In this document: in pieces, positions 34,082 to 43,570 of the stretch
How the letters are laid out: the number at the start of each line of letters is the position of its first letter
Numbering within the stretch: the first letter of the stretch is position 1
Source: Balneicella halophila
Lineage (GTDB): Bacteria > Bacteroidota > Bacteroidia > Bacteroidales > Balneicellaceae
Assembly (NCBI RefSeq): GCF_003096835.1
Contig: NZ_QENZ01000003.1
Location: 496,001 to 560,000 of the forward strand
Direction of reading: 5' to 3'
DNA: 64,000 bases
The notes under the pieces: generated by a model
The model's database searches: none
The model's input: the letters and a program-made list of their open reading frames with translations, nothing else
Told to the model about the DNA's origin: nothing
Program-made: the position numbers and the translations under genes

Positions 34082-35347
34082 TTATTTGCCAAACTTTCCT
34101 AAAATAGAAGCTATAGTCATATCACCTGTTACATTAACCACTGTTCGGCACATATCTAAAAGTCTGTCAACGCCCAATATGAGAGCGATACCTTCCATAG
34201 GTATTCCCGCAGAACTCAAAATTACGGTAAGCATAATAATACTTCCTCCAGGGATTCCCGGTGTTCCAATAGACGATGCCAGTGCGGTGAGGACGATCGC
34301 TATTTGGTCTGCTAAAGTCAAATCTATGCCCATCACTTGTGCAATAAATACAGCGGCTATGGCTTGGTAGCAACCAGTTCCATCCATATTTATAGTTACT
34401 CCTACAGGCAATACAAACTCCGCAACATTTTCTGGAATGTCCAATTTCTCGGTGGCTTGGGAAAGCGTAAGAGGTAATGTGGCTGCACTTGAACTTGTGG
34501 AGAAAGCTGTTAGTTGCACAGGAAGCATATGCCTAAAGAATTGTCTGATATCGACAGTTTTTAAGAGCATAATAAGTGTAGGATAAAATATCAAGATGAG
34601 TGCAAGCAGAGAGCCAGCAACGCATAGCACATACCAACCAAGCGCTTTAAATAATGCAATATCTCCTGAAAAATCGATGATTAGGGCTGCTAATAAAGCA
34701 AAAGTACCGTAGGGTGCTAACAACATGATGATATCTATTATTTTAATAATGACAGCATCAGTAGCATCTATCACTTTTTTCAGTGGTTTTACTTTTTTCC
34801 TCCCAACTAGCACCATGCTAATGCCAAATAAGAATGCAAAGAAGATTACTTGTAGCATTTGCTTATTATCCATTGAGGCTTTAAAAATATTATCAGGAAC
34901 AAGATCAACTAAAGGTTGCAGTTTAGGCTGTTCTTTCACCTCACTGGCTTGTAGTTTGAGTGTTGCCGCATTGCCCCCGTATTGTTCAAGCAATTCGTTT
35001 CGCTGTTGTTGCGGGAAGGTATCGCCTGGTTGGAAAGCATTGGCAACAAATAATCCTAAGCTAATGGATACGATGGTCGTAAGGGTATATAAAAGAATTG
35101 TTTTCCCTCCTATGGAAGACAGTTTTGCCATGTCTGACATACTCGTAATCCCTTTGATGAGGGAAAGAAAAACTAAGGGAACGGCGACTAGTTTTAGTGC
35201 TTTTATGAAAATGGTTCCCCAGGGTCTTATCCAATCATTTGTGAAGTCAATAAAATTGTATTCAACTGCAATAAGTCCCCAAATAACTCCAAATACCATT
35301 CCTAATAGGATTTGTACATACAGAGGTATTTTTAGTTTCCTTTTCAT
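34082..35347 (-). CDS. Dicarboxylate/amino acid:cation symporter (DAACS/GltP family)
   Basis: A 421-residue secondary transporter for glutamate, aspartate or C4-dicarboxylates driven by Na+ or H+. Family marks are AFSTSSSAATLPLTLS (hairpin HP1 serine-rich motif, near 280), VTINMDGTGCYQAIAAVFIAQ (the NMDGT motif) and ASSIGTPGIPGGSIIML (HP2), with DRLLDMCRTVVNVTGD near the C-terminus. It has about eight membrane segments. Confidence 0.93.
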   Translation of the reverse strand: MKRKLKIPLYVQILLGMVFGVIWGLIAVEYNFIDFTNDWIRPWGTIFIKALKLVAVPLVFLSLIKGITSMSDMAKLSSIGGKTILLYTLTTIVSISLGLFVANAFQPGDTFPQQQRNELLEQYGGNAATLKLQASEVKEQPKLQPLVDLVPDNIFKASMDNKQMLQVIFFAFLFGISMVLVGRKKVKPLKKVIDATDAVIIKIIDIIMLLAPYGTFALLAALIIDFSGDIALFKALGWYVLCVAGSLLALILIFYPTLIMLLKTVDIRQFFRHMLPVQLTAFSTSSSAATLPLTLSQATEKLDIPENVAEFVLPVGVTINMDGTGCYQAIAAVFIAQVMGIDLTLADQIAIVLTALASSIGTPGIPGGSIIMLTVILSSAGIPMEGIALILGVDRLLDMCRTVVNVTGDMTIASILGKFGK

Positions 35348-35379
35348 ATTGCTAAATGGTTCAGTAGGGCAACAAAATT

Positions 35380-36894
35380 TTATGTGTTTTCATTATTTAA
35401 TTTGACTAGTTCTTCTACAAACTTCCGCTCATTAGATAGGCGAGGAACTTTATTTTGTCCTCCTAGTTTGTTGCGTGATGCCATCCAATCATAAAACAAT
35501 CCATGACGTGCTTTATGAAAAGTAGGATACCTTAAGGTGATATCTTTGTAGCGTTTGGCCGCATAGTCAGAATTAACAGCTTGCAATTCTTTATCTAAGA
35601 TTTTACAAAATTCATCAAAATCAGTAGGTTCTTGCTCAAACTCTATCACCCATTCGTGAGTTCCCTGCTCATTATTACCCATGAAAACAGGAGCAGCAGT
35701 ATATTCTTTAACAATCGCTTTTGTAGCATCACATGCCACTTTCAAAGCGTTCTCTGCATTATCAATAATAACTTCTTCGCCAAATGCGTTGATAAATAAT
35801 TTTGTGCGTCCGGTGATTTTTATTTTATGGGGATATAATGATGTAAATGTGATAGTATCACCAATCATATATCGCCAGAGTCCGGCATTGGTTGTTATGA
35901 TTATTGCATAATTTTTATCTTTTTCTACTTCCCCGATGGTATAAGTTTTAGGAAGTTCTTTGCCGAGCTCGTCTAATGGCATGAATTCATAGAAAATACC
36001 ATAGTCTAACATCAAAAGCAGGCTGTCATCCGTCAAGTCATCTTGTATAGCAAAGAATCCTTCAGAAGCATTATAGGTTTCTAAATAAGTCATATTGTCA
36101 GAAGGAATCAACTCCTGGTATTGTTTTTTGTAAGGAGTAAAGCTGACACCTCCATGTATAAATAATTCAAGGTTAGGCCATACTTCTAATAGGTTTGAGG
36201 CACCCGATTCCTTCAAGATATTTTTGATAAGGACTAAGTTCCACGATGGAACGCCTAAAAAAGAGGTAACGTTGGTTTGCAATGCTACTTTTGTGATTTC
36301 AGCAAGTTTCGTTTCCCAATCATCAATTAAAGCCACGTCTGCTTTGGGTGTACGTATAAAATTAGTCCAATAGGGTGCATTTTCAATCAAAATAGCAGAT
36401 AAATCACCGTAGTAGGAAACATCACTACTCCCATGATAAGTTCCACCTAGAGTAAGTCCTTTGCCCGAAAAGATATTAGATTCAGGTCGCTGGGCAGCAA
36501 AGAAGGCAATAATATCTTTTCCACCGCGATAATGGCAATCGTCTAGAGCCTCTCTGCTCACGGGTATAAATTTGCTAACGTCGCTCGTAGTGCCTGATGA
36601 CTTGGCAAACCATCGTATAGGACTTGGCCACAAAATGTTTTCCTCACCTTTTCGTGTTCTATCTATATCGGCCTTTAGCGTATCATAATTTTGAACTGGA
36701 ACACGTTCTGCAAAGGTCTTCGCATTATTTATTGAAGAGAAGTCATAGCGCTTACCCCATTCTGTATTTTTGGCTATTTGCAGTAAGTCCTGTAAAGTTT
36801 CTGCTTGAACTTCCTCGGGCTTTTGTCTGAATACGTCTATTTTTTCTAATCGTTTGTTGTAAAACAAATTGATTAGTGAATTTAGTAAAGGCAT
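35380..36894 (-). CDS. GH3 auxin-responsive promoter family protein
   Basis: A 504-residue member of the GH3 acyl-adenylate/amido-synthetase family. Visible segments are IRWFAKSSGTTSDVSKFIPVS (the serine/threonine-rich ATP loop, near 89-109), TYLETYNASEGFFAIQDD (near 267) and LWRYMIGDTITFTS with FKITGRTKLFINAFGEE-type sequence following. Plant GH3 enzymes conjugate amino acids to jasmonate or auxin; substrates of the bacterial members are unknown. No neighbouring gene gives a clear hint. Confidence 0.88.
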   Translation of the reverse strand: MPLLNSLINLFYNKRLEKIDVFRQKPEEVQAETLQDLLQIAKNTEWGKRYDFSSINNAKTFAERVPVQNYDTLKADIDRTRKGEENILWPSPIRWFAKSSGTTSDVSKFIPVSREALDDCHYRGGKDIIAFFAAQRPESNIFSGKGLTLGGTYHGSSDVSYYGDLSAILIENAPYWTNFIRTPKADVALIDDWETKLAEITKVALQTNVTSFLGVPSWNLVLIKNILKESGASNLLEVWPNLELFIHGGVSFTPYKKQYQELIPSDNMTYLETYNASEGFFAIQDDLTDDSLLLMLDYGIFYEFMPLDELGKELPKTYTIGEVEKDKNYAIIITTNAGLWRYMIGDTITFTSLYPHKIKITGRTKLFINAFGEEVIIDNAENALKVACDATKAIVKEYTAAPVFMGNNEQGTHEWVIEFEQEPTDFDEFCKILDKELQAVNSDYAAKRYKDITLRYPTFHKARHGLFYDWMASRNKLGGQNKVPRLSNERKFVEELVKLNNENT

Positions 36895-36941
36895 ATTTTT
36901 AATTTAGAAACTCAAATGTAGCTTTATTTTTTTGAAAATTT

Positions 36942-38939
36942 TTATTCAGCCTCAGTTTTTTCAGGATAGGCTATGCGAGAATGATAAATATCTGTTAGTT
37001 TCTTGATAAATATTTTTTTTGTGAGTTCAATCTCTGCAAAGGTAATTGGTGCATTGTCAAACCTGCCCTCGCTTTTCTGAAAGTCTATGATGTCAGAAAC
37101 CATCTTAGAAATATTAGTTTCGTTTTTCTTTTTTAGGCTTCGGGTTGCCGCTTCGCAGGCATCAGCCATCATTAGGATTGCTTGCTCTTTCGTAAAAGGA
37201 TCAGGTCCAGGATAGGAAAAATACGATGGATTCACTTCTTCATCAGGATTTTCTTTGATATATGAGCGGTAAAAATATTCTGTTTTGCCTTTCCCATGGT
37301 GCGTAGCGATAAAATCAATCAATTGCGAAGGCAAATTATGTTTTTTTGCCATTTTTATGCCATCTGTCACATGGTTGATGATGATTTGAGCACTTTCTTC
37401 ATTAGACAGTTTACTGTGCGGACTGATGTCTCCATATTGATTTTCCGTAAAATACATGGGGTTTTCCATTTTCCCAATATCATGATACAGAGCACCGGCT
37501 CTTACTAAAAGTGGATTTCCTTCTAGTTTTCGGACTGCTTCTTCTGCCAGATTCGCCATCTGCATAGAGTGCTGGAACGTTCCGGGTGCCACCTGTGATA
37601 GTTCGCGGAGGAGTTTATTGTTTGTGTTACTTAACTCTATTAAAGTAACATCAGATAGGAATTTGAATGTTTTCTCGAGCAGATATAATAGAGGATAGGC
37701 GACTGTTAAGAATATGGCATTAAGTCCTAAACGAACAAAAATCATCGGATTCAAGGTTTCTATTTTCCCTTCTCCAGTTGTATATATGGCAAGATAAATA
37801 ATTGTATAGGAACAAAATACGATGAGCGCAGTGCTTAGAAGTTGTGAGCGTCTATCGAGCTGTTTTAAATAAAGCACGGCTATTGTACCCGTAATAAAAT
37901 GCATTGTGACAAACTCATAGCCTTGGGGTACTATAAAACTGCAAATGAGTATGGTGGCTAAAAACGTGAAAAGTGCGGTTCTGCTATCAATAAAGGTACG
38001 GATAATTACCGCAAGCAAGGTATAGGGAATAAGTAAAATTTCAAAGCGCCCAAAATATAATAAGGCTCGAGTAAGTGCTACAGATACGATAATGCTGAGA
38101 AGGATAAAGCTAAGTTCCAATGGCTTATCAAGTAATCTTACCCTATAATTTCGTAGAAATAAATATAAGAAAGACAGACAGAGTGCGACAAATAGGAATT
38201 GTCCCAAAAGCACATAACCGATATTAGATGTTTTGCCTACTAATTTGGAGTATTGGCTCTTTAGGGATTCTAATATTAGGTAAGTCCGCGGTGTTACAAT
38301 TTCCCCACGTGAGATAATCAGCTCGTTCGCTTGAACTTCCCCCATATAGGCAGAAATATTATCAACATTATTTAAGGCTTCTGTTTGTTGTTTGTCAAAC
38401 CTTAAGTTTGGAGCGATATACTTCCTCATTGCAGCCTTTTCTTCTTCGCTAAAAGCTTGCTGATCTATTAAGTTTAGAACAGAGGTTATGGTGCGAACCT
38501 CAGATACATCCATCTTTGTGGAAATATGATCTTTGATAATAAATACAGACTCGCTTTTTGTAGCCAGACTATCTAGCGCCAAAATAGGTTGTGCATAAAT
38601 ATTTTTTAAAAAATCTATTTGTTTAGTATGCAATTGGGCATCCTTTTTTGCCTCTATAATTTGTTTTTCTCCTGTAGCTGACTCATAACGATAGTAGGGA
38701 ACCGATGAGGCTAAGAGTTGCTCTTTCTCACTGGCAATTTGCTCAACTGATTTTCTAACAGGAAATTGGAAAGGAGCATAAAGTGTTTCATACTGCCAAG
38801 GCTTTCCGGCTTGATAGCTGTATCGAAAATGCTTAATGTTTGGATACAAAAGCAAAATAATCAATAAGGTCAAGAGAAATAAACTGACAGCCATTCCTCT
38901 GCGAAACTTCGTATGGGGTGTATTTCTTCCGTATTTCAT
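36942..38939 (-). CDS. 7TM-HD (PgpH-like) membrane HD phosphohydrolase
   Basis: A 665-residue protein with an N-terminal membrane helix, a periplasmic 7TMR-HDED domain (about 45-240), seven membrane segments (about 245-425) and a cytosolic HDIG domain. The metal site includes His486-Asp487 in LYHDIGKMENPMYF, with HSKLSNEESAQIIINHVTDG and FIATHHGKGKTEYFY after it. Characterised relatives hydrolyse cyclic di-AMP; the same role is likely but inferred. Confidence 0.9.
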   Translation of the reverse strand: MKYGRNTPHTKFRRGMAVSLFLLTLLIILLLYPNIKHFRYSYQAGKPWQYETLYAPFQFPVRKSVEQIASEKEQLLASSVPYYRYESATGEKQIIEAKKDAQLHTKQIDFLKNIYAQPILALDSLATKSESVFIIKDHISTKMDVSEVRTITSVLNLIDQQAFSEEEKAAMRKYIAPNLRFDKQQTEALNNVDNISAYMGEVQANELIISRGEIVTPRTYLILESLKSQYSKLVGKTSNIGYVLLGQFLFVALCLSFLYLFLRNYRVRLLDKPLELSFILLSIIVSVALTRALLYFGRFEILLIPYTLLAVIIRTFIDSRTALFTFLATILICSFIVPQGYEFVTMHFITGTIAVLYLKQLDRRSQLLSTALIVFCSYTIIYLAIYTTGEGKIETLNPMIFVRLGLNAIFLTVAYPLLYLLEKTFKFLSDVTLIELSNTNNKLLRELSQVAPGTFQHSMQMANLAEEAVRKLEGNPLLVRAGALYHDIGKMENPMYFTENQYGDISPHSKLSNEESAQIIINHVTDGIKMAKKHNLPSQLIDFIATHHGKGKTEYFYRSYIKENPDEEVNPSYFSYPGPDPFTKEQAILMMADACEAATRSLKKKNETNISKMVSDIIDFQKSEGRFDNAPITFAEIELTKKIFIKKLTDIYHSRIAYPEKTEAE

Positions 38940-39139
38940 TATTCACAAAAATAACGAAATTTAAGTTATGAACTTATTTAAATCTTGATTATAAATATTT
39001 GCCACCATACGTATAGTGGCTTTGAATGATAAAATAGGTTCATTCTTTTTGCGGAAACGGTATGTAGAGATTGGATTTTCTATGGGGTTGTTATAGAAAA
39101 CATTCTTTCCCGAAAGAGTTTGAACTCCTCATTTTTGGC

Positions 39140-39718
39140 TTAGCATTCTTCTACCTCTCTTTCAAGTTCTTTGCTCGGCATTACCCACCAACAAGCCATC
39201 GCGAAGTAGATAGCTATACAAATCCATACTGAAACGAAAGATAGAGGAATAGCAATGAAATAGAAGAATATCGAAAGCTTTTCTTTGCGTCCCTCTCGGT
39301 GCAGTTTTCTTAAAGGGAACGATTTATCATGAGATTTTATTAAAGCCCCTTCGAGGATACGGAAAGCAATGGCTGACATAAGTAGCACGCCACCATAAAA
39401 AGCAATAGGAATAGGGGCTAGATGATTTTTCCCTACCCATGCAGTAGTAAAGGGAATAAGAGATAACCAAAAGAGCAAGTGTAGATTTGCCCATAATATT
39501 TCACCATTGATACGGCGGGTCACTTGCATAATGTGGTGGTGATTGATCCAATAAATACCTACGTAGATATAGCTCAATAGGTAACTTACAAACACTGGCA
39601 ACACAGGGTATAGGGCTTTCAGGCTCACTTCTTCTGGAGTATCCATGGCGAGAACCATTATCGTAATGATAATTGCCAATACACCGTCACTAAATGCCTC
39701 AAGTCTGCCTTTGTTCAT
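39140..39718 (-). CDS. TMEM175-family potassium channel protein
   Basis: A 192-residue protein with the FSD signature at residues 9-11 (RLEAFSDGVLAIIITIMVL) that lines the pore of TMEM175 channels. It has about five or six membrane segments. Bacterial TMEM175 proteins carry one six-helix repeat and assemble as tetramers that leak K+. The short second half is consistent with one repeat. Confidence 0.85.
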   Translation of the reverse strand: MNKGRLEAFSDGVLAIIITIMVLAMDTPEEVSLKALYPVLPVFVSYLLSYIYVGIYWINHHHIMQVTRRINGEILWANLHLLFWLSLIPFTTAWVGKNHLAPIPIAFYGGVLLMSAIAFRILEGALIKSHDKSFPLRKLHREGRKEKLSIFFYFIAIPLSFVSVWICIAIYFAMACWWVMPSKELEREVEEC

Positions 39719-39874
39719 TAAGTTGTTTTTTTAATTTGTTTTTCCAACTAAACTTAAAAGAGAATTGACACGACCTCTATTAGAAATAGGTGTCGTGTAA
39801 AAACTATCTAAGAGTAAGCATGTTAGTTGTATTTTGAATCCTAAAAAAGACTTTCTTTGAGATTTTATGTCAAG

Positions 39875-40180
39875 TTATACATTAATACCTCGAAGAATAA
39901 TTTCTCTCCATTCAGGATGCCTCTTTATATAAGTAGCTACAAAAGTACATAATGGTACCAATCGTAAATTTTGTTTTTTAATATCGATAAGTGCTTTCTC
40001 AACAAGCTGTGTCCCAATTCCTCTGCCTTCAAGTGCTGAAGGAACTTCGGTATGCGTCAAATATATCTCGTCATTCTTGGATTTAATATATTCTATCCTT
40101 GGGGTGTAGCCATCAATATGAAATTCATACTGTTTCTTCTCTTTATTATCGATAAGTTCAAGATCAGTTTCCATCATCAT
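39875..40180 (-). CDS. GNAT-like N-acetyltransferase (NATD1/PF14542 type)
   Basis: A 101-residue small GNAT domain. It shows ISL-type segment EIYLTHTEVPSALEGRGIGT, whose EGRGIGT is the acetyl-CoA loop, then LVEKALIDIKKQNLRLVPLC and ATYIKRHPEW, a pattern typical of the short YidJ/NATD1 family. Substrate unknown. The start could be any of the first three Met codons. Confidence 0.82.
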   Translation of the reverse strand: MMMETDLELIDNKEKKQYEFHIDGYTPRIEYIKSKNDEIYLTHTEVPSALEGRGIGTQLVEKALIDIKKQNLRLVPLCTFVATYIKRHPEWREIILRGINV

Positions 40181-40224
40181 CCTTTTTTAACTTATTCTAT
40201 ATTCTTCTTGACTAAAAGTGGCTC

Positions 40225-40827
40225 TTATTTATGTACGAAAAGTCTTTCGTCAATAGGTTTCATATCTTTATCACCAGGCTCACCAGTTGGAACACCAAAT
40301 GGCATTTGTGCCACTAATTCCCAGTTTGGATTCAAATCCCACTCATTTCTTACTGCCTCATCAATGATAGGATTGTAGTGTTGCAATGATGCTCCAAAGC
40401 CTTCATCTTCCAGCATTGTCCAAATCGTAAGTTGATGCATAGCAGAAGTGTGCTGTGACCATACAGGGAAACGATCTTTGTAAGTTGGGAAAGATTCTTG
40501 CAATCCGTTTACCACTTCATTATCTTCATAGAAAAGAACGGTACCATATCCTGAAGCAAAGCTTCCATCAATTTTTTCTTCTGTTTTAGAAAATGCCTCT
40601 GCAGGTACCATCTCTTTAAGAATCCCCTTAGTGATATCCCATAATTTTTTGTGGTTTTCACCTAATAATAATACTAAACGGGTTGATTGTGAGTTGAATG
40701 CAGAAGGAACATGAGTAAGTGCTGTTTTAAGAATTCCTTCAATTTGCTCATCTGAGATAGGAGACTTTGCTGATAGTTGATAGTAACTCCTTCTGTTCTT
40801 TAATGCTTCTTCAAGATTTCTTGACAT
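40225..40827 (-). CDS. Nitroreductase family protein
   Basis: FMN-dependent NAD(P)H oxidoreductase of about 200 residues from ATG 40825-40827 (MSRNLEEALKNRRSYYQLS), with the RRS(Y) FMN-phosphate motif, HVPSAFNSQSTRLVLLLG and LEDEGFGASLQHYNPIID. The sequence fits the HBN1/Frm2-like branch. The frame extends to 40881, but the added 18 residues (MNLNFLEIEHNNYL) are AT-rich and do not match the family start. Physiological substrate unknown. Confidence 0.87.
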   Translation of the reverse strand: MSRNLEEALKNRRSYYQLSAKSPISDEQIEGILKTALTHVPSAFNSQSTRLVLLLGENHKKLWDITKGILKEMVPAEAFSKTEEKIDGSFASGYGTVLFYEDNEVVNGLQESFPTYKDRFPVWSQHTSAMHQLTIWTMLEDEGFGASLQHYNPIIDEAVRNEWDLNPNWELVAQMPFGVPTGEPGDKDMKPIDERLFVHK

Positions 40828-41277
40828 ACCGTTTTTATTTAAATAGTTATTATGCTCTATTTCTAAAAAATTCAGATTCAAAAAAAGGCTGAGCTTTTTA
40901 ATCCTTATTTTGAAAAGCCTATTTTTCTTATGTTACAAATATAACAATTCTAAGGCTAAAAGTCCAGAGCGATTTTTCAATATTGATATAGATTTTGTCT
41001 ATATTTTATAGTTTAATATTGGCATCGTTTTGATGATGTAATGGTGCTTCCCAATGGTATTGTGAAAAGTATCTTGCAAATCGAGTTTATCCATAGATTT
41101 CTGAAGAATAATATAGTTTGTTTTGTCTATACTCATAATCTACACAAATTCTCAAATGATTTTTGTACTCCTTAGTTTTTACATCTCAATATCACTAAAA
41201 CAGGGTATTGTAATAATAAAATACTTTTTGTTCTTTTGTTGAGTTGGAAGTTTTTAATGACACTGAATGAACTCTAA
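40828..41277. other. 450-bp intergenic region
   Basis: No clear gene. A 45-codon minus-strand frame (40999-41136) is listed separately. The rest is AT-rich and must hold divergent promoters for the nitroreductase and PepSY genes, but I cannot place them with confidence. Confidence 0.5.
40999..41136 (-). CDS. Possible 45-residue orphan ORF
   Basis: ATG 41134-41136 reads MSIDKTNYIILQKSMDKLDL, then QDTFHNTIGKHHYIIKT, to TAG at 40999. It has no signal peptide and no recognised domain. The composition is plausibly protein-like, so it may be a small gene or a remnant, but chance is not excluded. Confidence 0.2.
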   Translation of the reverse strand: MSIDKTNYIILQKSMDKLDLQDTFHNTIGKHHYIIKTMPILNYKI

Positions 41278-42807
41278 ATGATAAAACTCCTTAGAAAGTA
41301 TCACAAATGGATTGGTCTTATATCAATACTGTTTGTGCTCCATTTTGCTATTTCTGGAATCTTGCTCAATCATCGCAAAGCCATATCAGGAATTGATGTG
41401 TCAAGAAACTTATTGCCTAAATCATATCATTTTGAGAATTGGAATAATGGAGCAGTTATAGGAACCTTAAAAATCAACGCTGACAGTATTTTGATGTATG
41501 GAAATAGTGGGATTTGGCTCACAGATTCTTTATGCTCCAAAGTGGAGCCATACCACACAGGCATTAGCAAAGGAATTGATAATCGGAGTTTCCGAGCGGT
41601 GAAAAAACTTGGCGATAATGCTGTTTTTGGAGTCAGCACTTATGAGCTTTATCGGCTTGATATCACAACCAATTCTTGGGAGAATCAAACTTCAAAATTA
41701 GATGTAGAAGGAGAAAGGCTTTCAAACTTAGCCCTAAAAGGAGATACTTTATTTGTGGTAAGTCGTTCTCATGTTTTTAGGTCTGTGCCACCTTATGATA
41801 CTTTTGAGAAAATACAACTGTTGCCGCCATCAGATTATTCTCCTAAAGTTTCGCTTTTCAAGATGATATGGATACTCCATAGCGGTGAAGCCTATGGCTT
41901 ATTCGGAAGACTTTTGGTAGATGCTTTGGGGTTAATCATCATTATTATTACACTTTTAGGACTTGCTCTCACGCTATTCCGTATTCCTATTCGTAAACGA
42001 ATAAAAAAGAAAAGAGATGCTGAGCGTTTAAAAGACGCTTGGAAATTTTCACTAAAATGGCACAATAAACTCGGTTTTGGGTTGTTTTATTTGTTGCTTT
42101 TTGTAGTTGTCACTGGAACTTTCTTACGACCTCCTTTATTAATTCCTATTGTGCGAGCGAAAGTAAATCCCATTCCATTCTCCACATTAGATAGTGATAA
42201 TCCATGGAATGAAAAACTACGTGTTCTTCGTTACAATGAGCATACTGATAGTTGGCTTTTATACTCCTCAGATGGTTTTTATCAATTCCCAGACTTTAAC
42301 ACCACACCAAAACCCTTGGCTAATAAACCTCCTATAAGTGTAATGGGAGTGACTGTTTTAGAACCCCAATCAGAAGAAGTTTGGCTTGTAGGCTCATTTT
42401 CAGGCTTGTATCTATGGAATAAGAAGACTGGAGCCTCTTATGATGCATTTACAAAAGAACTTTATGTGCCGGAGAAGACTTTTGGACCTCCGGTACTATC
42501 CGACCCTATCAGTGGTTATTCTGATGATTTTTCGATGGGCGAGGTAGCTTTTAATTATGACAAAGGAGCTGTAGGCTTGTCTCAGCAATCTTTTGTAGAG
42601 ATGCCTGCCATTGTAAAAGCTGCACCAATGTCGCTTTGGCACTTTGCCTTGGAACTGCACGTGGGTAGAATGTATAGTCCGTTTTTAGGTGCTCTATCAC
42701 CGTTTTTCGTCTTCTTTTCGGGCTTGTTGTTCTTTTTTATCTTGTTTTCAGGCTATAAAGTCTATAAAAAACGACACAAAAAGCGCAAAAAGAAAAGAGT
42801 GAGATAG
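41278..42807 (+). CDS. PepSY-associated TM helix protein
   Basis: A 509-residue inner-membrane protein of the PepSY-TM type: an N-terminal helix in HKWIGLISILFVLHFAISGILLNHR, a soluble segment (about 40-205), two helices (about 210-235 and 262-285, with KWHNKLGFGLFYLLLFVVVTG), a second soluble segment and a last helix with a very basic tail (KRHKKRKKKRVR). Conserved membrane histidines (HK, HNK, LHVGRM) suggest haem or metal-linked electron transfer, as proposed for iron-reductase-like PepSY proteins; this is inference. Confidence 0.75.
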   Translation: MIKLLRKYHKWIGLISILFVLHFAISGILLNHRKAISGIDVSRNLLPKSYHFENWNNGAVIGTLKINADSILMYGNSGIWLTDSLCSKVEPYHTGISKGIDNRSFRAVKKLGDNAVFGVSTYELYRLDITTNSWENQTSKLDVEGERLSNLALKGDTLFVVSRSHVFRSVPPYDTFEKIQLLPPSDYSPKVSLFKMIWILHSGEAYGLFGRLLVDALGLIIIIITLLGLALTLFRIPIRKRIKKKRDAERLKDAWKFSLKWHNKLGFGLFYLLLFVVVTGTFLRPPLLIPIVRAKVNPIPFSTLDSDNPWNEKLRVLRYNEHTDSWLLYSSDGFYQFPDFNTTPKPLANKPPISVMGVTVLEPQSEEVWLVGSFSGLYLWNKKTGASYDAFTKELYVPEKTFGPPVLSDPISGYSDDFSMGEVAFNYDKGAVGLSQQSFVEMPAIVKAAPMSLWHFALELHVGRMYSPFLGALSPFFVFFSGLLFFFILFSGYKVYKKRHKKRKKKRVR

Positions 42808-42830
42808 AATTTCTAGCTCACTCTTTTTTT
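42793..42830 (+). terminator. Terminator of the PepSY gene
   Basis: AGAGTGAG and CTCACTCT form a stem, extended by TAGA/TCTA, followed by TTTTTTT. The stop codon lies within the hairpin's left arm. Confidence 0.85.
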
Positions 42831-42849
42831 ATAATGGTTTGGTAAGTTT

Positions 42850-43392
42850 TTAGTGCTTACCTTCTTCTATTTCTTCGACCATTTTATCCATAAATGCTGG
42901 AAGATCGTCAGGAGTTCTGCTTGTTACCAAGCCTTGGTCAACTACAACTTCCTCATCTACCCAATTTGCTCCAGCATTTTCTAAGTCTTTACGGATTGAA
43001 CTATATGAAGTCATATTCTTTCCTTTAACTGCTTCTGCATTTATCAATGTCCATGGGCCATGGCATATTGCTGCTATTGGTTTTTTTACGTCGCTAAAGT
43101 GTTTTACAAACTTTACAGCATCTTCATTATTTCTAAGGGTGTCCGGATTTACAACACCACCCGGTAAAACTACCGCATTGTATTCTTCAGGAGACACCTC
43201 ATCAAAGGTTTTATCTACTGCAATGGTCTTAGTCCACTCTTTACCCTTCATCGCCTGAATTTCTCCTTTTTTAGAAGAAACAATATGTACCTCAGCACCT
43301 TCTTTTTTTAATCTATTATACGGCTCAAATAATTCAGACTCTTCAAATCCGTTTTCTGCTACTACTGCTACTTTTTTATTCTTCAATTCCAT
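42850..43392 (-). CDS. DJ-1/PfpI family protein
   Basis: A 180-residue type 1 glutamine-amidotransferase-like protein of the PfpI/YhbO group. The nucleophile elbow is AAICHGPWTLI with Cys110-His111, and Glu18 or a neighbour in ENGFEESEL is the acidic partner. Relatives act as stress-linked glyoxalase/deglycase or proteases; which one applies is not settled. Confidence 0.9.
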   Translation of the reverse strand: MELKNKKVAVVAENGFEESELFEPYNRLKKEGAEVHIVSSKKGEIQAMKGKEWTKTIAVDKTFDEVSPEEYNAVVLPGGVVNPDTLRNNEDAVKFVKHFSDVKKPIAAICHGPWTLINAEAVKGKNMTSYSSIRKDLENAGANWVDEEVVVDQGLVTSRTPDDLPAFMDKMVEEIEEGKH

Positions 43393-43570
43393 AATAATTA
43401 TTTTTTTAATTAGTACTGTTTAGACTTGTATTAAAGTCATAAATAAAGGCACATAAATCATTCCACGAATAGGCAAAAATACAGTTGATTGAGATTTTTT
43501 ATATAGATTTAACATTTGAAAAGAATTGCTATTTAAACATGATAAGTTCGTTCTTGTCAACCTCTTTTTA

